64,000 nt of DNA from Candidatus Gastranaerophilales bacterium (GCA_900766355.1 CAAFVD010000119.1:1-64000); one strand, 5' to 3'. Numbered from the stretch's first letter, positions 17,928 through 27,557 are shown. A program made the numbers and translations. Notes: generated by a model from the letters alone, not told the origin.

Positions 17928-17967
17928 ACATCTCTCCTATTTCGTAACATATAAACACATTAAAACA

Positions 17968-18008
17968 ATGAGTTACATTATTATGTATTTATAACTCATA
18001 ATCGTCAA
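17968..18008 (-). promoter_or_regulatory. Promoter of the SLH gene with flanking inverted repeat
   Basis: TTGACG (18008-18003), a 17-nt spacer and CATAAT (17985-17980) read on the minus strand. The arms ATGAGTTA (17968-17975) and TAACTCAT (17992-17999) flank the -10, which suggests a repressor site. Confidence 0.55.
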
Positions 18009-18059
18009 TAGTTTGTAAAGTTGAGATTCAAAATAAAATTCTAATCTTTATAAAGATTA

Positions 18060-18500
18060 TTAATAAAATAAACGATTTTCAAATACCCAAGGTTCAAGCA
18101 CTTTATCTTTTATATAATAATGACTCGGTACTCTATCTATTTGTCCTTGTTTGTTTTTGACAAAAGTATCCACAGTTGTATAATGCTCGTTATACGTTCC
18201 TACTGCACCATCTTGATAAACATGTCTTCTTGCATAACTTTTTGTAATATCTGATATTTTACCTAACAATGATTTATCTTGTGGGTTTTTATATCTATCA
18301 ACTTCTAAACATAAACAACTATCAAAAGGTTTGCCATCTGTCCTAATATTCAAAGTATGTTTATTGTTATAACAAGGATAAGAACGTGTCCCTAAAACAG
18401 TTGATGTATTTTCACCTTTTACTCCAAACTGTTTTTTTACTCTATTCAAACCAGCACCTAAAGTTCTAGGTTTGCAACTAAAAATTGATTTTAAATTCAT
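18060..18500 (-). CDS. Hypothetical protein
   Basis: Unrecognised 146-aa protein. There is no signal peptide or membrane segment. It is basic at the N terminus (residues 1-30), carries four cysteines (two close together in SCLCLEVDRY), and has many aromatic residues toward the C terminus (HYYIKDKVLEPWVFENRLFY). AGGAAG lies 8 nt upstream of the ATG, so translation is likely. It follows the PHP gene in the same direction with a gap of 96 nt and might belong to the secA operon. Confidence 0.55.
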   Translation of the reverse strand: MNLKSIFSCKPRTLGAGLNRVKKQFGVKGENTSTVLGTRSYPCYNNKHTLNIRTDGKPFDSCLCLEVDRYKNPQDKSLLGKISDITKSYARRHVYQDGAVGTYNEHYTTVDTFVKNKQGQIDRVPSHYYIKDKVLEPWVFENRLFY

Positions 18501-18596
18501 TAAACAAACTTCCTAACACTAACTACTTTTTATATTTATATTAAGAACTTTTATAAATTAAATTTGCTTAAATTTATTCATTATGTAAATAAAATT

Positions 18597-19436
18597 TTAC
18601 ACAACATTTAATATTGTCAAACTATCTGCACTAACGGGAATATTATCAACATTTAATTTTCCTAAAGGAATATCCTTATTTGTGCCATGATAATCACTAC
18701 CACCTGTTATAAACAAATCATTTTCTTCTGCGCATCTTACAAGAAAATCTATTTCGTATTTAGAATATCGTGAATAATGACATTCCAACCCTTTTATTCC
18801 AGCTTGTTTCATTATATCTAATTTTGCCAAAAATTCTTCTTGAGTTGAATGAACTTCTCCCTCTCCACCCAATGGGTGTGCCCATACAGGGATTCCACCA
18901 GCAGAGATTATTGCGTGAATTGCCTCATGCCCGTCAAATCGAGAATTACCTGTTTTGCAGTCGTCAAGGTATTTTCTCATAGCCGAAAGATTATCCTCTG
19001 CCAAACCTCGTTTTACCAAAACATTTGCCAAATGAGTTTTTACAACACTACGCCTTGAATACAACCAATCAAGCTCTTGTTGAGTAAGCTCTATATTCCA
19101 TACATCTTTCAGATATTTTATTCTCGTTTCAAGTTTATGTTTTCTTAAAAGTTTGCCTTTTTCTATTAAAGAATTAAGTTCTTCATCATCAGGGTTGCAA
19201 TTATATCCTAAAATATGACATTTTACCGTATCAGTTTTACTCGTAAGTTCTATTGATGGAATAAATTTCATATCATTTGGAACTAATGCAGTCATTTCCT
19301 TACACCCACGAATTGTATCATGGTCTGTAAGTGCAAAAATATTTATTCCAGCAGATTTAATCTTTGAAATCAAAGACTTTAAATCATCACTTCCATCTGA
19401 AAAATTGCTATGTATATGTAAATCAGCCTTTATCAT
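18597..19436 (-). CDS. PHP-domain phosphoesterase
   Basis: Metal-dependent hydrolase of the PHP family, most like the YciV/RNase AM group that removes 5' nucleotides from 3',5'-bisphosphates or RNA ends. Metal-binding motifs appear in order: DLHIHSNFSDG (residues 5-15), LTDHDT (36-41), ELTSK, HIL, then VWAHPLGG, LECHYSRYS and TGGSDYHG near the C terminus. At 279 aa it is full length for the family. It lies 18 nt after secA and is probably co-transcribed. The substrate cannot be decided from the sequence. Confidence 0.85.
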   Translation of the reverse strand: MIKADLHIHSNFSDGSDDLKSLISKIKSAGINIFALTDHDTIRGCKEMTALVPNDMKFIPSIELTSKTDTVKCHILGYNCNPDDEELNSLIEKGKLLRKHKLETRIKYLKDVWNIELTQQELDWLYSRRSVVKTHLANVLVKRGLAEDNLSAMRKYLDDCKTGNSRFDGHEAIHAIISAGGIPVWAHPLGGEGEVHSTQEEFLAKLDIMKQAGIKGLECHYSRYSKYEIDFLVRCAEENDLFITGGSDYHGTNKDIPLGKLNVDNIPVSADSLTILNVV

Positions 19437-19454
19437 AATAAATAAACTAGAATT

Positions 19455-22082
19455 TTATTCCCCTTCTGATACAAACTGTACACCGAATTTTGTACGGAAT
19501 AAGTATTTAACAGTATCACCCTGAATTTCGTGCATCATTGTATTAAACAAATCATACGCTTCACGTTTATATTCAATAAGAGGGTCTTTTTGCCCGTAAG
19601 CACGAAGTCCAATACCATCTTTTAGCATATCAATGTTATGCAAATGGTCAATCCATTTATTATCAACAACTCTTAACAAAATATCTTTTTCTATATGACG
19701 CATAACATTGTCATCAGCATAAAGTTCTTCTGGTTTTCTATCTTGATTATATTCTCTCATAACATCGTTATAGAAAGTGATAACTTCTTTTTCATGGTCA
19801 CGATAAGCATTCAACATTGCCTCTTTTAATTTATCATACATTTCTTCATATCTCATAGATTTGATATCATCTACTTTTATGTAATCCAATTGCGGAACGA
19901 TTGAATGAAGTTCCTTAACCATAGTTACCAAATCATCATAAATATACTCATCAACAGGCATTTCTGGAGCAATATAACTTTGAAGAAGTCTTTCAAGTTC
20001 TCGTTCCATCATAAATATAACGTCCTCTGTAAGATTCTTTTCTGTAAGAACACGTTTTCTTTGTGCATAAAATTTTTCACGTTGAATATTCATTACATCA
20101 TCATATTCAAGAACATTTTTACGTATATCAAAATGGTAGGTTTCTACTTTTCTTTGAGCAGATTGAATCTGTTTTGTAATTATACCTGATTCAATAGCCA
20201 TGTTTTCTTCAACATTCATCATATTCATTAAAGAAACAAGTTTATCTCCACCAAATATTCTCATCAAATTATCTTCTAGCGATAAGAAAAATCTTGTAGA
20301 ACCAGGGTCACCTTGTCTTGCCGCACGACCTCTAAGCTGGTTATCAATACGTCTTGATTCGTGACGTTCTGTACCAATTACATGAAGTCCACCAACTGCT
20401 ACAACTTTGTCATGTTCTTCTGATGTTATGGCTCTCGCTTCTGCAAGCGCAACATCTTTCTTTTCTTCATAATTCGGAGTTTTTTCAGGTGAGTATTTTT
20501 TCGCATCAAGCATTTCTTTTGCAAGATACTCAGCATTACCACCTAAAAGAATATCTGTACCACGACCAGCCATATTAGTTGCGATTGTAACTGCACCATA
20601 TCTACCAGCCTGAGCAATAATATATGCTTCTCTTTCGTGATATTTAGCATTCAAAACATTATGCTTAATTCCACGTTTTTTAAGTAATGCTGATAAATAT
20701 TCTGATTTTTCAATACTAATCGTACCAACCAAAACAGGACGACCTATTTTGTGTTGTGCAATAATATCCTCTACAACGGCATTAAATTTAGCACGTTCTG
20801 TTTTATAAATAACATCAGGATAATTTATTCTGATATCTTTTTTATTTGTTGGAATAACAGTAACTTCCAAATTATAAATTTTACCAAATTCTGCTTCCTC
20901 TGTCATAGCAGTACCTGTCATACCTGATAGTTTTGGATACAATCTGAATAAGTTTTGGAAAGTTATACTTGCAAGAGTTTGAGTTTCATCTTGAATTTTT
21001 ACACCCTCTTTAGCCTCTACAGCCTGATGAAGTCCATCAGACCAACGACGACCTTCCATTAGACGACCCGTAAATTCATCAACAATCATAACCTCGCCAT
21101 CTTTGATTACATAATCAGTATCCTTGATGAATAATTCTTTAGCCTTCAATGCTTGCAAAAGATGATGTGCATATTGAGTTGAGATATCAAACAAATCCTT
21201 ACAACCAATAAGTTCTTGAGCCTTATCAATTCCTTCTTCTGACAAAATAACATTTTTATTCTTTTCATCAACTTCATAATCAACATCACGTTTTAGTTGA
21301 GGGGCAATTTTTGCCATAAGCTTGTATGTATCTGCTGATTTTTCTAATTTACCACTGATAATAAGAGGTGTTCTAGCCTCATCAATCAAAATACTATCAA
21401 CTTCATCAATTATGGCATAATTATATGGACGTTGAACAAGCATTTCTAAAGAACCTGCCATATTATCTCTTAAGTAATCAAACCCAAATTCATTGTTTGT
21501 ACCATAAGTAATATCACACTCATAGGCAGCTTTTTTCTCTGCAAATTCCATTTCATTTCTACCACCTGATAGAATAACTCCAACGGATAAACCTAAAAAT
21601 TTATATACTCTACCCATCCATTCGCTATCACGTTTTGCAAGGTAATCGTTTACAGTAATAACGTGAACACCTTTTCCAGTTAATGCGTTTAGGTAAGCTG
21701 GCAAAGTTGCAACAAGAGTTTTACCTTCACCAGTTCTCATTTCTGCAATATTTCCATTATGCAAAAAATATCCACCCATAAGCTGAACATCAAAATGACG
21801 CATGTTCAAAACACGCTTTGCAGCTTCTCTTACAGTTGCAAACGCTTCTGGCAAAATTTTATCTAATGCTTCTTTTTCTAAAATTCTGTCAGCTTTTGGA
21901 TTATCTGACGTTTGTCTTTCACTTAATATTTTTTTAAATTCATCTGTCTTTGCACGTAATTCTTCATCTGAAAATTTTTCATATTCAGGCTCTAATGCGT
22001 TTATATGGTCAATTATTGGTAAAACTTGTTTTATTTTTTTATCGTTTGAACCACCCAATAGTTTAATTAAAAATTTCAACAT
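19455..22082 (-). CDS. secA: Preprotein translocase ATPase SecA
   Basis: Cytoplasmic motor that drives unfolded proteins through SecYEG. Visible parts are the Walker A GEGKTLV (about residue 106), the DEAD-type motif IDEVDSILIDEARTPL, the motif TNMAGRGTDI and QLRGRAARQGDPGS in the second nucleotide-binding domain. The 875 aa end shortly after the helical wing and lack the C-terminal cysteine/histidine zinc motif that contacts SecB in proteobacteria. It heads a likely operon with the PHP gene. Confidence 0.97.
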   Translation of the reverse strand: MLKFLIKLLGGSNDKKIKQVLPIIDHINALEPEYEKFSDEELRAKTDEFKKILSERQTSDNPKADRILEKEALDKILPEAFATVREAAKRVLNMRHFDVQLMGGYFLHNGNIAEMRTGEGKTLVATLPAYLNALTGKGVHVITVNDYLAKRDSEWMGRVYKFLGLSVGVILSGGRNEMEFAEKKAAYECDITYGTNNEFGFDYLRDNMAGSLEMLVQRPYNYAIIDEVDSILIDEARTPLIISGKLEKSADTYKLMAKIAPQLKRDVDYEVDEKNKNVILSEEGIDKAQELIGCKDLFDISTQYAHHLLQALKAKELFIKDTDYVIKDGEVMIVDEFTGRLMEGRRWSDGLHQAVEAKEGVKIQDETQTLASITFQNLFRLYPKLSGMTGTAMTEEAEFGKIYNLEVTVIPTNKKDIRINYPDVIYKTERAKFNAVVEDIIAQHKIGRPVLVGTISIEKSEYLSALLKKRGIKHNVLNAKYHEREAYIIAQAGRYGAVTIATNMAGRGTDILLGGNAEYLAKEMLDAKKYSPEKTPNYEEKKDVALAEARAITSEEHDKVVAVGGLHVIGTERHESRRIDNQLRGRAARQGDPGSTRFFLSLEDNLMRIFGGDKLVSLMNMMNVEENMAIESGIITKQIQSAQRKVETYHFDIRKNVLEYDDVMNIQREKFYAQRKRVLTEKNLTEDVIFMMERELERLLQSYIAPEMPVDEYIYDDLVTMVKELHSIVPQLDYIKVDDIKSMRYEEMYDKLKEAMLNAYRDHEKEVITFYNDVMREYNQDRKPEELYADDNVMRHIEKDILLRVVDNKWIDHLHNIDMLKDGIGLRAYGQKDPLIEYKREAYDLFNTMMHEIQGDTVKYLFRTKFGVQFVSEGE

Positions 22083-22105
22083 AAAAAGTTCCTCTACCCT
22101 ATATC

Positions 22106-22133
22106 TTTATATAATCATAGCATAGAAAAACAA
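22106..22133 (-). promoter_or_regulatory. Likely secA promoter
   Basis: On the minus strand TTGTTT (22133-22128), a 16-nt spacer and TATAAA (22111-22106) lie 24 nt upstream of the secA ATG. GAGGAAC lies 6-11 nt before the start. Confidence 0.5.
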
Positions 22134-22252
22134 AGCACGAGTTACCCGAGTTATTTATTTTTAAAATTTACATTAACATTTCTTTACATATTCAAAAAAA
22201 AAGGCAATTTTTTTTCTTGAGAAACATTACATGGGACGAAAGGGGAATATCA

Positions 22253-24379
22253 ATGAATACAATCACCAACTTTAGAATGAATCAACCAACTATTACTCAA
22301 CAAAATAACTCAATTTCTAACAAACAAAAATCATATAAACCCGCTTACAACCAATCACAAAACGTACAGTTCAAAGGATTTGGACTTAAATCTATATTTG
22401 CTAATAGTAAAACTTTAGAAAAAGCTTCTACTGAATGTAAAAAAGAAATTGCACAAATATTAAGAGTTCCTGATAAAGAAATCATGACACGTACAAAAGG
22501 TGTTTCAATAAACAAACTACAATTCCTTAGTGCAATTACTCATAAATTTCATGCGAAATATGGATTAGATATTGGCAAAGAAGGTACTGAAAAAACAGAT
22601 GTTGTATTCAAAATTTTTGATAGCGTTAAAGAACCTAAAAAAGAACACTTCTTATTAATAGATGGTATTCATGGCAAAATGTCAAGAATAAAAGAAACAT
22701 TTGACATTATTGGTGAAGATAAAAATAAATTATCACTAGCAGATAATGTTAATCAACTAATCCACCAAGGAAATTATAGAGAAGCAAACCCTAATTTAAT
22801 GACAGATATACTTAAATCTGAAAACGCAGATCTTTATGCTAAAAACTTTTCAGAATATAAACCATATTTATTAGCACACAAACAAGATGAAAATGCAGTT
22901 AAAAACCTCGATAAAATGGTTAATGCTGGCACTTATGATAAACACTTTGTAGAACGTGAAAATTGGTTTAATGATATTTTACGACACAATTCTTTAGAAG
23001 AAACTGGAGAATTTAACCTTAAATCTTTAAAACAAGATTATACAAAAGAAAGAGGACAATTTTTAGAAACATTTACAAATCGTTTTGGTTGTTCTACTGA
23101 AAGCCTTAAAGCCGGTAATGACAAAGATGTTATGGCTATGTATAACTCAACAACTAAAGATAATGTTGACCTAAGATGTCGTATTTTAAAAACTTTCGAT
23201 TCAAACAAATTTGACAACTACCATAACAAAGACTTTAACCAAAATATCTCAGATATGCACGAATTATTTGATAAAATTGATTCAGATAAACATGCCGCTA
23301 ACTATGTAAAAAAAGCTCTTGCGAATGACAATATGCCTCGCAATATTAATTCTCTAAACACATTGTTCAGCCGAGTATCATCAAAAAAATTAGATATATT
23401 TTATGACAATGCCCAAAACATTATGGGACAAGTACATGGTGAACAAAAATATGAAGCGCTAAACAAAGAAATAACAAACCCACTTTTCCTTACTCCAGCT
23501 AAAAAAGCACACATTCAAGAAATGAAAGAAATTGGTCTACATGAAGGTTTCACTTTTGGACAAAAAATTAAACGTGTATTAAAAAACCAAATCAATAAAA
23601 TACGATACAATATGTCTGAAGACAAACAAGCTAAAATTACACAAGAAGCACAAAATCAAGCAGAAGTTGCAGATATCAAACGCAGAATGGAAGCCTTTTT
23701 ACCTACTGCCTCAGAACCTGCTAATAGTTCAATTGCAGAACCAATTACAACTCAAGTTGCAACTGCACCTATAAAAACTAAAGCTGCTGAAATAGTTAAA
23801 ACTACTCCAGTAGAAACAGTTGCAGAAACTACACCTCAACCTGTTAAAAAGAAAGCTATCAGACACTTCAATGTAGTAAAAGCTCCAAAAGCACCTAACG
23901 CTAAAAAACTTGCAGTAATAAATGACGTAAACCAAATCATCGAAAAGAAACTTGGTTCAAAAACATTAGCTGACCAAAAACGTGATTATGCACTTACTGC
24001 TACTAAAATGCGTATGCAAATGCTTCCTGAAATCTTTGAATCAATCAAAGAAACAAGAGCAATGGAAAGAGCTGCTGGAGTTAAAAAACCTTCTGTTTCT
24101 AATAAAGATGCGTTGTCTTTATATTCAAGAATTAACGGCAGAAACAAAAAACTTGTTAATTATATGCTTAAAAAACGTAATGCAGACGGAACTAGAACAT
24201 TCAAGTTCGATGAAATCCTTTCTACAATCCAACAATCAGAATCAAAACTACATAAACAAAAATTTGCATCTCCAAAAACATATAAAGCTGCTGATGGCAA
24301 AGCTTATTATGCAAATCTTCTTGATGCACAAATTCAAGAACATGGTAAACTTCAAAGAGCAAAAAAATCATCAAAATAA
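22253..24379 (+). CDS. Large hypothetical protein with low-complexity centre
   Basis: Unrecognised 708-aa protein. There is no signal peptide or membrane helix. Residues 1-45 are Asn/Gln-rich and end in the short patch NVQFKGFG. Residues about 50-490 are mostly helical, Lys-rich and may be a repeat-less globular or rod domain. Residues about 500-560 are Thr/Pro/Ala/Val-rich, like a linker, and the last 150 residues are basic. The ATG at 22253 is preferred because AGGGG lies 7 nt upstream; an upstream TTG adds 12 codons without support. It is monocistronic with its own terminator. It could be an effector or cytoplasmic structural protein; I have no functional evidence. Confidence 0.6.
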   Translation: MNTITNFRMNQPTITQQNNSISNKQKSYKPAYNQSQNVQFKGFGLKSIFANSKTLEKASTECKKEIAQILRVPDKEIMTRTKGVSINKLQFLSAITHKFHAKYGLDIGKEGTEKTDVVFKIFDSVKEPKKEHFLLIDGIHGKMSRIKETFDIIGEDKNKLSLADNVNQLIHQGNYREANPNLMTDILKSENADLYAKNFSEYKPYLLAHKQDENAVKNLDKMVNAGTYDKHFVERENWFNDILRHNSLEETGEFNLKSLKQDYTKERGQFLETFTNRFGCSTESLKAGNDKDVMAMYNSTTKDNVDLRCRILKTFDSNKFDNYHNKDFNQNISDMHELFDKIDSDKHAANYVKKALANDNMPRNINSLNTLFSRVSSKKLDIFYDNAQNIMGQVHGEQKYEALNKEITNPLFLTPAKKAHIQEMKEIGLHEGFTFGQKIKRVLKNQINKIRYNMSEDKQAKITQEAQNQAEVADIKRRMEAFLPTASEPANSSIAEPITTQVATAPIKTKAAEIVKTTPVETVAETTPQPVKKKAIRHFNVVKAPKAPNAKKLAVINDVNQIIEKKLGSKTLADQKRDYALTATKMRMQMLPEIFESIKETRAMERAAGVKKPSVSNKDALSLYSRINGRNKKLVNYMLKKRNADGTRTFKFDEILSTIQQSESKLHKQKFASPKTYKAADGKAYYANLLDAQIQEHGKLQRAKKSSK

Positions 24380-24401
24380 TATAATTAAGAGAAGTATATG
24401 G

Positions 24402-24430
24402 AAAAGACCGGCAATTGCCGGTCTTTTTTA
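24402..24430 (+). terminator. Terminator between convergent genes
   Basis: AAAAGACCGGCAATTGCCGG begins a near-perfect palindrome at 24402-24427 followed by a T run. The A run on the other side allows it to serve the minus-strand efflux gene as well. Confidence 0.85.
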
Positions 24431-24458
24431 TTGTTATCTAATATGAATTTACATTACA

Positions 24459-25895
24459 TTAATTCAATTTAAGAGTTTTATTAACTCCTGCACCAGTTGC
24501 CTTGTATAAACCTATTGAATCAACAATACAACCTATTTTGCTTTGTACAACCATATTATCTATTGTTAATAAATTTTCTTGTCTTTGGTTCAAATCAAGT
24601 TTTGAAATAACACCTTGTTCATACATTTTTTTAGACAAATTAAAATCTCTTGCCTCAAGGTTTTTATTTTTAACATTTTGTTTATACTTATCATTATCAT
24701 ATTTATAAGCATAAAGAGCGTCATTAACTTCTTGTATAGAAACAAGGTTTGTATTTTGATAAGTTTTTAGCATTCTTTCATATTTAACTTTATTCATTCT
24801 TAAGTTTGCCATTTTTGCACCACCAGTAAAGAAGGTTTCAAAAATACTTCCACCAAATCCCCAAATGAAGTTAGGAAACATATTCCCTGAAGAATTAAGT
24901 ACATTAAATAATGCTAACCCACCAATATTAATACTTGGCAAAAATTCTTTCTTTGCAACTTTCACATCAATACCAGCTTTTTGGAGCATAATTTCTGATT
25001 TCAAATAGTCTGGACGTTGAGTAATAATTTCTGACGAAATTTCATTTGGTGCGTTAAACTTATAAACGATACTATCATAACTTGCACGTTTTAAAGATGA
25101 AATATTTGCAGGACTTTCGCCAATCAATACTGCGAACTGGTTAAGCGCTTGTATTCTTGTTTTTTCTAAGTCTAATAAACTAGCCTCACCCATAACAAGT
25201 GCTTTGTTAGCTTTAACAACATCAGATGTTGAAGTTACACCTTCTCTATTGCTTATTAACATCGCATTATAAATATCTTTTCTCAATTTATTAATTTGTT
25301 TTTGGCTTTCTATCAATCTATCTAACTGAACTATATTGAAATAAGTCGTACCAACTGCAGAAACTACAGAGATATAAGCTGCTCTTTCATCTTGAATTGA
25401 TGCTTCGTAAGTTTTCTTTGAAGATTTAGTTTTATCATGATTTTTCAAGAAAATATCAGCCTCATAATTTACCATAATAGGAAAGAACATTGAACCGTTG
25501 CTATCATGTTGTGTTCCACCATATCCTGGAATAAATCCAGCGCCAACAGACGGAAGTTCATTTGCCATCTGTGCTTTTACACTTTGATAATACTCATCAA
25601 CACTTAATGATGCTGCTTGTAAGTTATAATTATGTTCAACTGCTTGTTGAATATATCCGTTCAAATATTCATCATTAAACGATTCCCACCAAGGTAGATT
25701 AACAAAATCATATTTATTTGTAATTTTTAATTTTGTCCATTTTGTTTTTTGTTGTTTTTCTGTTTTAACTTTTTGTACTTTTACAGTTTCTGAATTATCT
25801 TTCTGCACCCCCAAACGTAAAAACGCAAAGGCTGGTGCCGTATTAAGTGTTATAAAACTTGTTAGTAATAATCCTGCAATTAACTTCTTTTTCAT
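24459..25895 (-). CDS. TolC/NodT-family outer-membrane efflux protein
   Basis: Outer-membrane channel of a tripartite exporter. Residues 1-24 are a signal peptide ending NTAPAFA. The remaining 454 residues have two outer-membrane-efflux repeats with the family features WWESFNDEYLNGYIQQA near the start, then ITQRPDYLKSEIMLQKAGIDVKVAKKEFLPSINI and QNTNLVSIQEVNDAL. No lipobox cysteine is seen, unlike NodT proper. The start at 25895 has GGAG 6 nt upstream; the longer ORF adds four codons. It is divergent from the MarR-EmrA operon with which it probably assembles. Confidence 0.88.
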   Translation of the reverse strand: MKKKLIAGLLLTSFITLNTAPAFAFLRLGVQKDNSETVKVQKVKTEKQQKTKWTKLKITNKYDFVNLPWWESFNDEYLNGYIQQAVEHNYNLQAASLSVDEYYQSVKAQMANELPSVGAGFIPGYGGTQHDSNGSMFFPIMVNYEADIFLKNHDKTKSSKKTYEASIQDERAAYISVVSAVGTTYFNIVQLDRLIESQKQINKLRKDIYNAMLISNREGVTSTSDVVKANKALVMGEASLLDLEKTRIQALNQFAVLIGESPANISSLKRASYDSIVYKFNAPNEISSEIITQRPDYLKSEIMLQKAGIDVKVAKKEFLPSINIGGLALFNVLNSSGNMFPNFIWGFGGSIFETFFTGGAKMANLRMNKVKYERMLKTYQNTNLVSIQEVNDALYAYKYDNDKYKQNVKNKNLEARDFNLSKKMYEQGVISKLDLNQRQENLLTIDNMVVQSKIGCIVDSIGLYKATGAGVNKTLKLN

Positions 25896-25930
25896 AATTT
25901 TCTCCAAGTGCTTGCTTTTTTTTTAAGATG

Positions 25931-25959
25931 ATGATAACATAATTATGTTGCAAATGCAA
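25931..25959 (-). promoter_or_regulatory. Promoter of the TolC-family gene
   Basis: TTGCAT (25959-25954), a 17-nt spacer and TATCAT (25936-25931) are read on the minus strand. The -35 and the first part of the spacer lie within the palindrome at 25945-25962. Confidence 0.7.
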
Positions 25960-25962
25960 CAT
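25945..25962. promoter_or_regulatory. Candidate MarR operator between divergent efflux genes
   Basis: ATGTTGC and GCAACAT form a perfect 7-bp inverted repeat around a 4-nt centre, typical size for a MarR-family dimer. It overlaps the -35 of the TolC-family gene and the likely -35 region of marR, so one bound dimer could repress both directions. Confidence 0.65.
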
Positions 25963-25993
25963 GTTATTTAAACAACACTATATAGCGAAAAAG

Positions 25994-26473
25994 ATGAAAG
26001 AAACAAACAAAATACAAGGATATCAATTATTTACAGAGTCATTAGCTTATGAGGTCAAGCTGACAGAAAAATATTCTAAAATGCTAGGATTACAACTGTT
26101 TGCAAAACTAGGAGCTCCACTTTCACCAGAAGAATTTCTTGCACTAGATGTCGTATCTGCTAATCCTGATATATGTCAACGAGATTTAGCAAAGCTAATT
26201 ATTAAAGACAGAGCAAATACTGGAAGATTATTAGAAGCACTTGAGAAAAAAGGACTTATTAAACGTGTTGTTGACGTAAAAAACAATAGACTTGTTAAAA
26301 AAATTGTAATAACTGATGAAGGTGAAGAAATTCTTCACACATGGTTGAAAAAGATAATACCTATTTTTGATAGAGTGTATAAAAAATTCTCTAAAGAAGA
26401 AATAGAACAAGCAAAAGGCGTACTCAGACGAATGAGAGATGCGTTTCAAGATATAGTAGATATACAAATATAA
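25994..26473 (+). CDS. MarR-family transcriptional regulator
   Basis: Winged-helix dimer, 159 aa from the start used here. Helical dimerisation parts flank a wHTH at about 60-115 (CQRDLAKLIIKDRANTGRLLEALEKKGLIKR), followed by the wing (VDVKNNRLVKKIVITDEG). The longest ORF starts at 25961, but that ATG lies inside the palindromic operator, so the ATG at 25994 is more likely; it lies 9 nt after a TATATA box. The neighbouring membrane-fusion gene follows by 16 nt. It is the probable repressor of both divergent units, responding to an unknown ligand. Confidence 0.88.
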   Translation: MKETNKIQGYQLFTESLAYEVKLTEKYSKMLGLQLFAKLGAPLSPEEFLALDVVSANPDICQRDLAKLIIKDRANTGRLLEALEKKGLIKRVVDVKNNRLVKKIVITDEGEEILHTWLKKIIPIFDRVYKKFSKEEIEQAKGVLRRMRDAFQDIVDIQI

Positions 26474-26489
26474 AGATATAGAGGTAAAA

Positions 26490-27464
26490 ATGGCAGAAAA
26501 AAAACATAAATTAAGTATCAAAAAACCTGTAATAATTTTTGCACTTGTAATAGCTGCAATAGTATTACTTTTTGTACTATTTGATTCAATGAAATACGAA
26601 TCAACAGACGATGCCTATATTGAAACAACAACAGTAAGTGTTGCCCCTCGAGTTTCGGGACAAATAATAGAAGTATATGTAAAAGATAATCAACAGGTTA
26701 AAAAAGGTGATATAATCGCAAAGATTGACCCAAGAGATTACGAAGTAAGACTTGACCAAGCAGATGCAGTTTATCAGAAAGAACTTTTAAATCAAGTTAA
26801 TGCAAAAGCTAATTTAGATGCTGCAAATTCAGAACTTCAAAACGCAAAAACCGATGTTGAAAGATATACAAACTTATACAAAGCAGGAGCAGTTTCAAAA
26901 CAAACTCTGGATAATGCAGTTACAAGATACGATAGCTTGAATGCACAACGAGTAAGAGCTCACGAAGATGTATTATCACATGGTAAAAACGCTCAAAAAG
27001 TTGCTGATGCAAATATAAAAATGTTAAAGGCTCAAAAAGATGCAGCTGCCCTAAACCTTTCTTATACAACTATATATGCTCCACAAGACGGAACAGTATC
27101 ATCAAGAAGGGTTGAAAAAGGTATGATGGTTACTGCTGGCTCACCATTATTTACACTTGTACCTAATGATGTATGGGTAGTAGCTAACTTTAAAGAAACT
27201 CAATTAAGAGGAATGAAACCTGGCATGCCTGTAGAAATCAAAGTTGACACATACCCTAACCACAAGTTTAAAGGTAAAATTGACAGTATTCAACGTAGTT
27301 CTGGTGCAAAATCAAGTTTGTTCCCACCAGAAAACGCAGTTGGTTCATTCGTAAAAATTGTACAAAGAATACCTGTAAAAATTGTCTTTGATGAAAAAAT
27401 TGACTCAAACGAATATATAATCGTTCCTGGTATGTCAGTTGTTCCAAAGATTAAAGTAAGATAA
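26490..27464 (+). CDS. HlyD/EmrA-family membrane fusion protein
   Basis: Periplasmic adaptor linking an inner-membrane pump to the outer-membrane channel. One N-terminal transmembrane anchor lies at about 14-33 (VIIFALVIAAIVLLFVLF). Then come the EmrA-type biotinyl-lipoyl half motif (STDDAYIETTTVSVAPRVSG), a coiled-coil hairpin (about 85-180) and a beta-barrel (NFKETQLRGMKPGMPV). At 324 aa it is a normal length. It follows marR by 16 nt and is closed by a terminator with no pump gene after it, which is unusual. Confidence 0.9.
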   Translation: MAEKKHKLSIKKPVIIFALVIAAIVLLFVLFDSMKYESTDDAYIETTTVSVAPRVSGQIIEVYVKDNQQVKKGDIIAKIDPRDYEVRLDQADAVYQKELLNQVNAKANLDAANSELQNAKTDVERYTNLYKAGAVSKQTLDNAVTRYDSLNAQRVRAHEDVLSHGKNAQKVADANIKMLKAQKDAAALNLSYTTIYAPQDGTVSSRRVEKGMMVTAGSPLFTLVPNDVWVVANFKETQLRGMKPGMPVEIKVDTYPNHKFKGKIDSIQRSSGAKSSLFPPENAVGSFVKIVQRIPVKIVFDEKIDSNEYIIVPGMSVVPKIKVR

Positions 27465-27511
27465 ACAATCAACAAAAACCAAAAATCTAAATTATTGTAT
27501 ACAAAACTTAC

Positions 27512-27545
27512 AACTAGAGCCACTCCAAGCTCTAGTTTTTTTTGC
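27512..27545 (+). terminator. Terminator of marR-emrA
   Basis: AACTAGAGC/GCTCTAGTT forms a 9-bp stem (27512-27520 and 27529-27537) followed by a run of eight T. Confidence 0.85.
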
Positions 27546-27557
27546 CCTAAAAAGACA

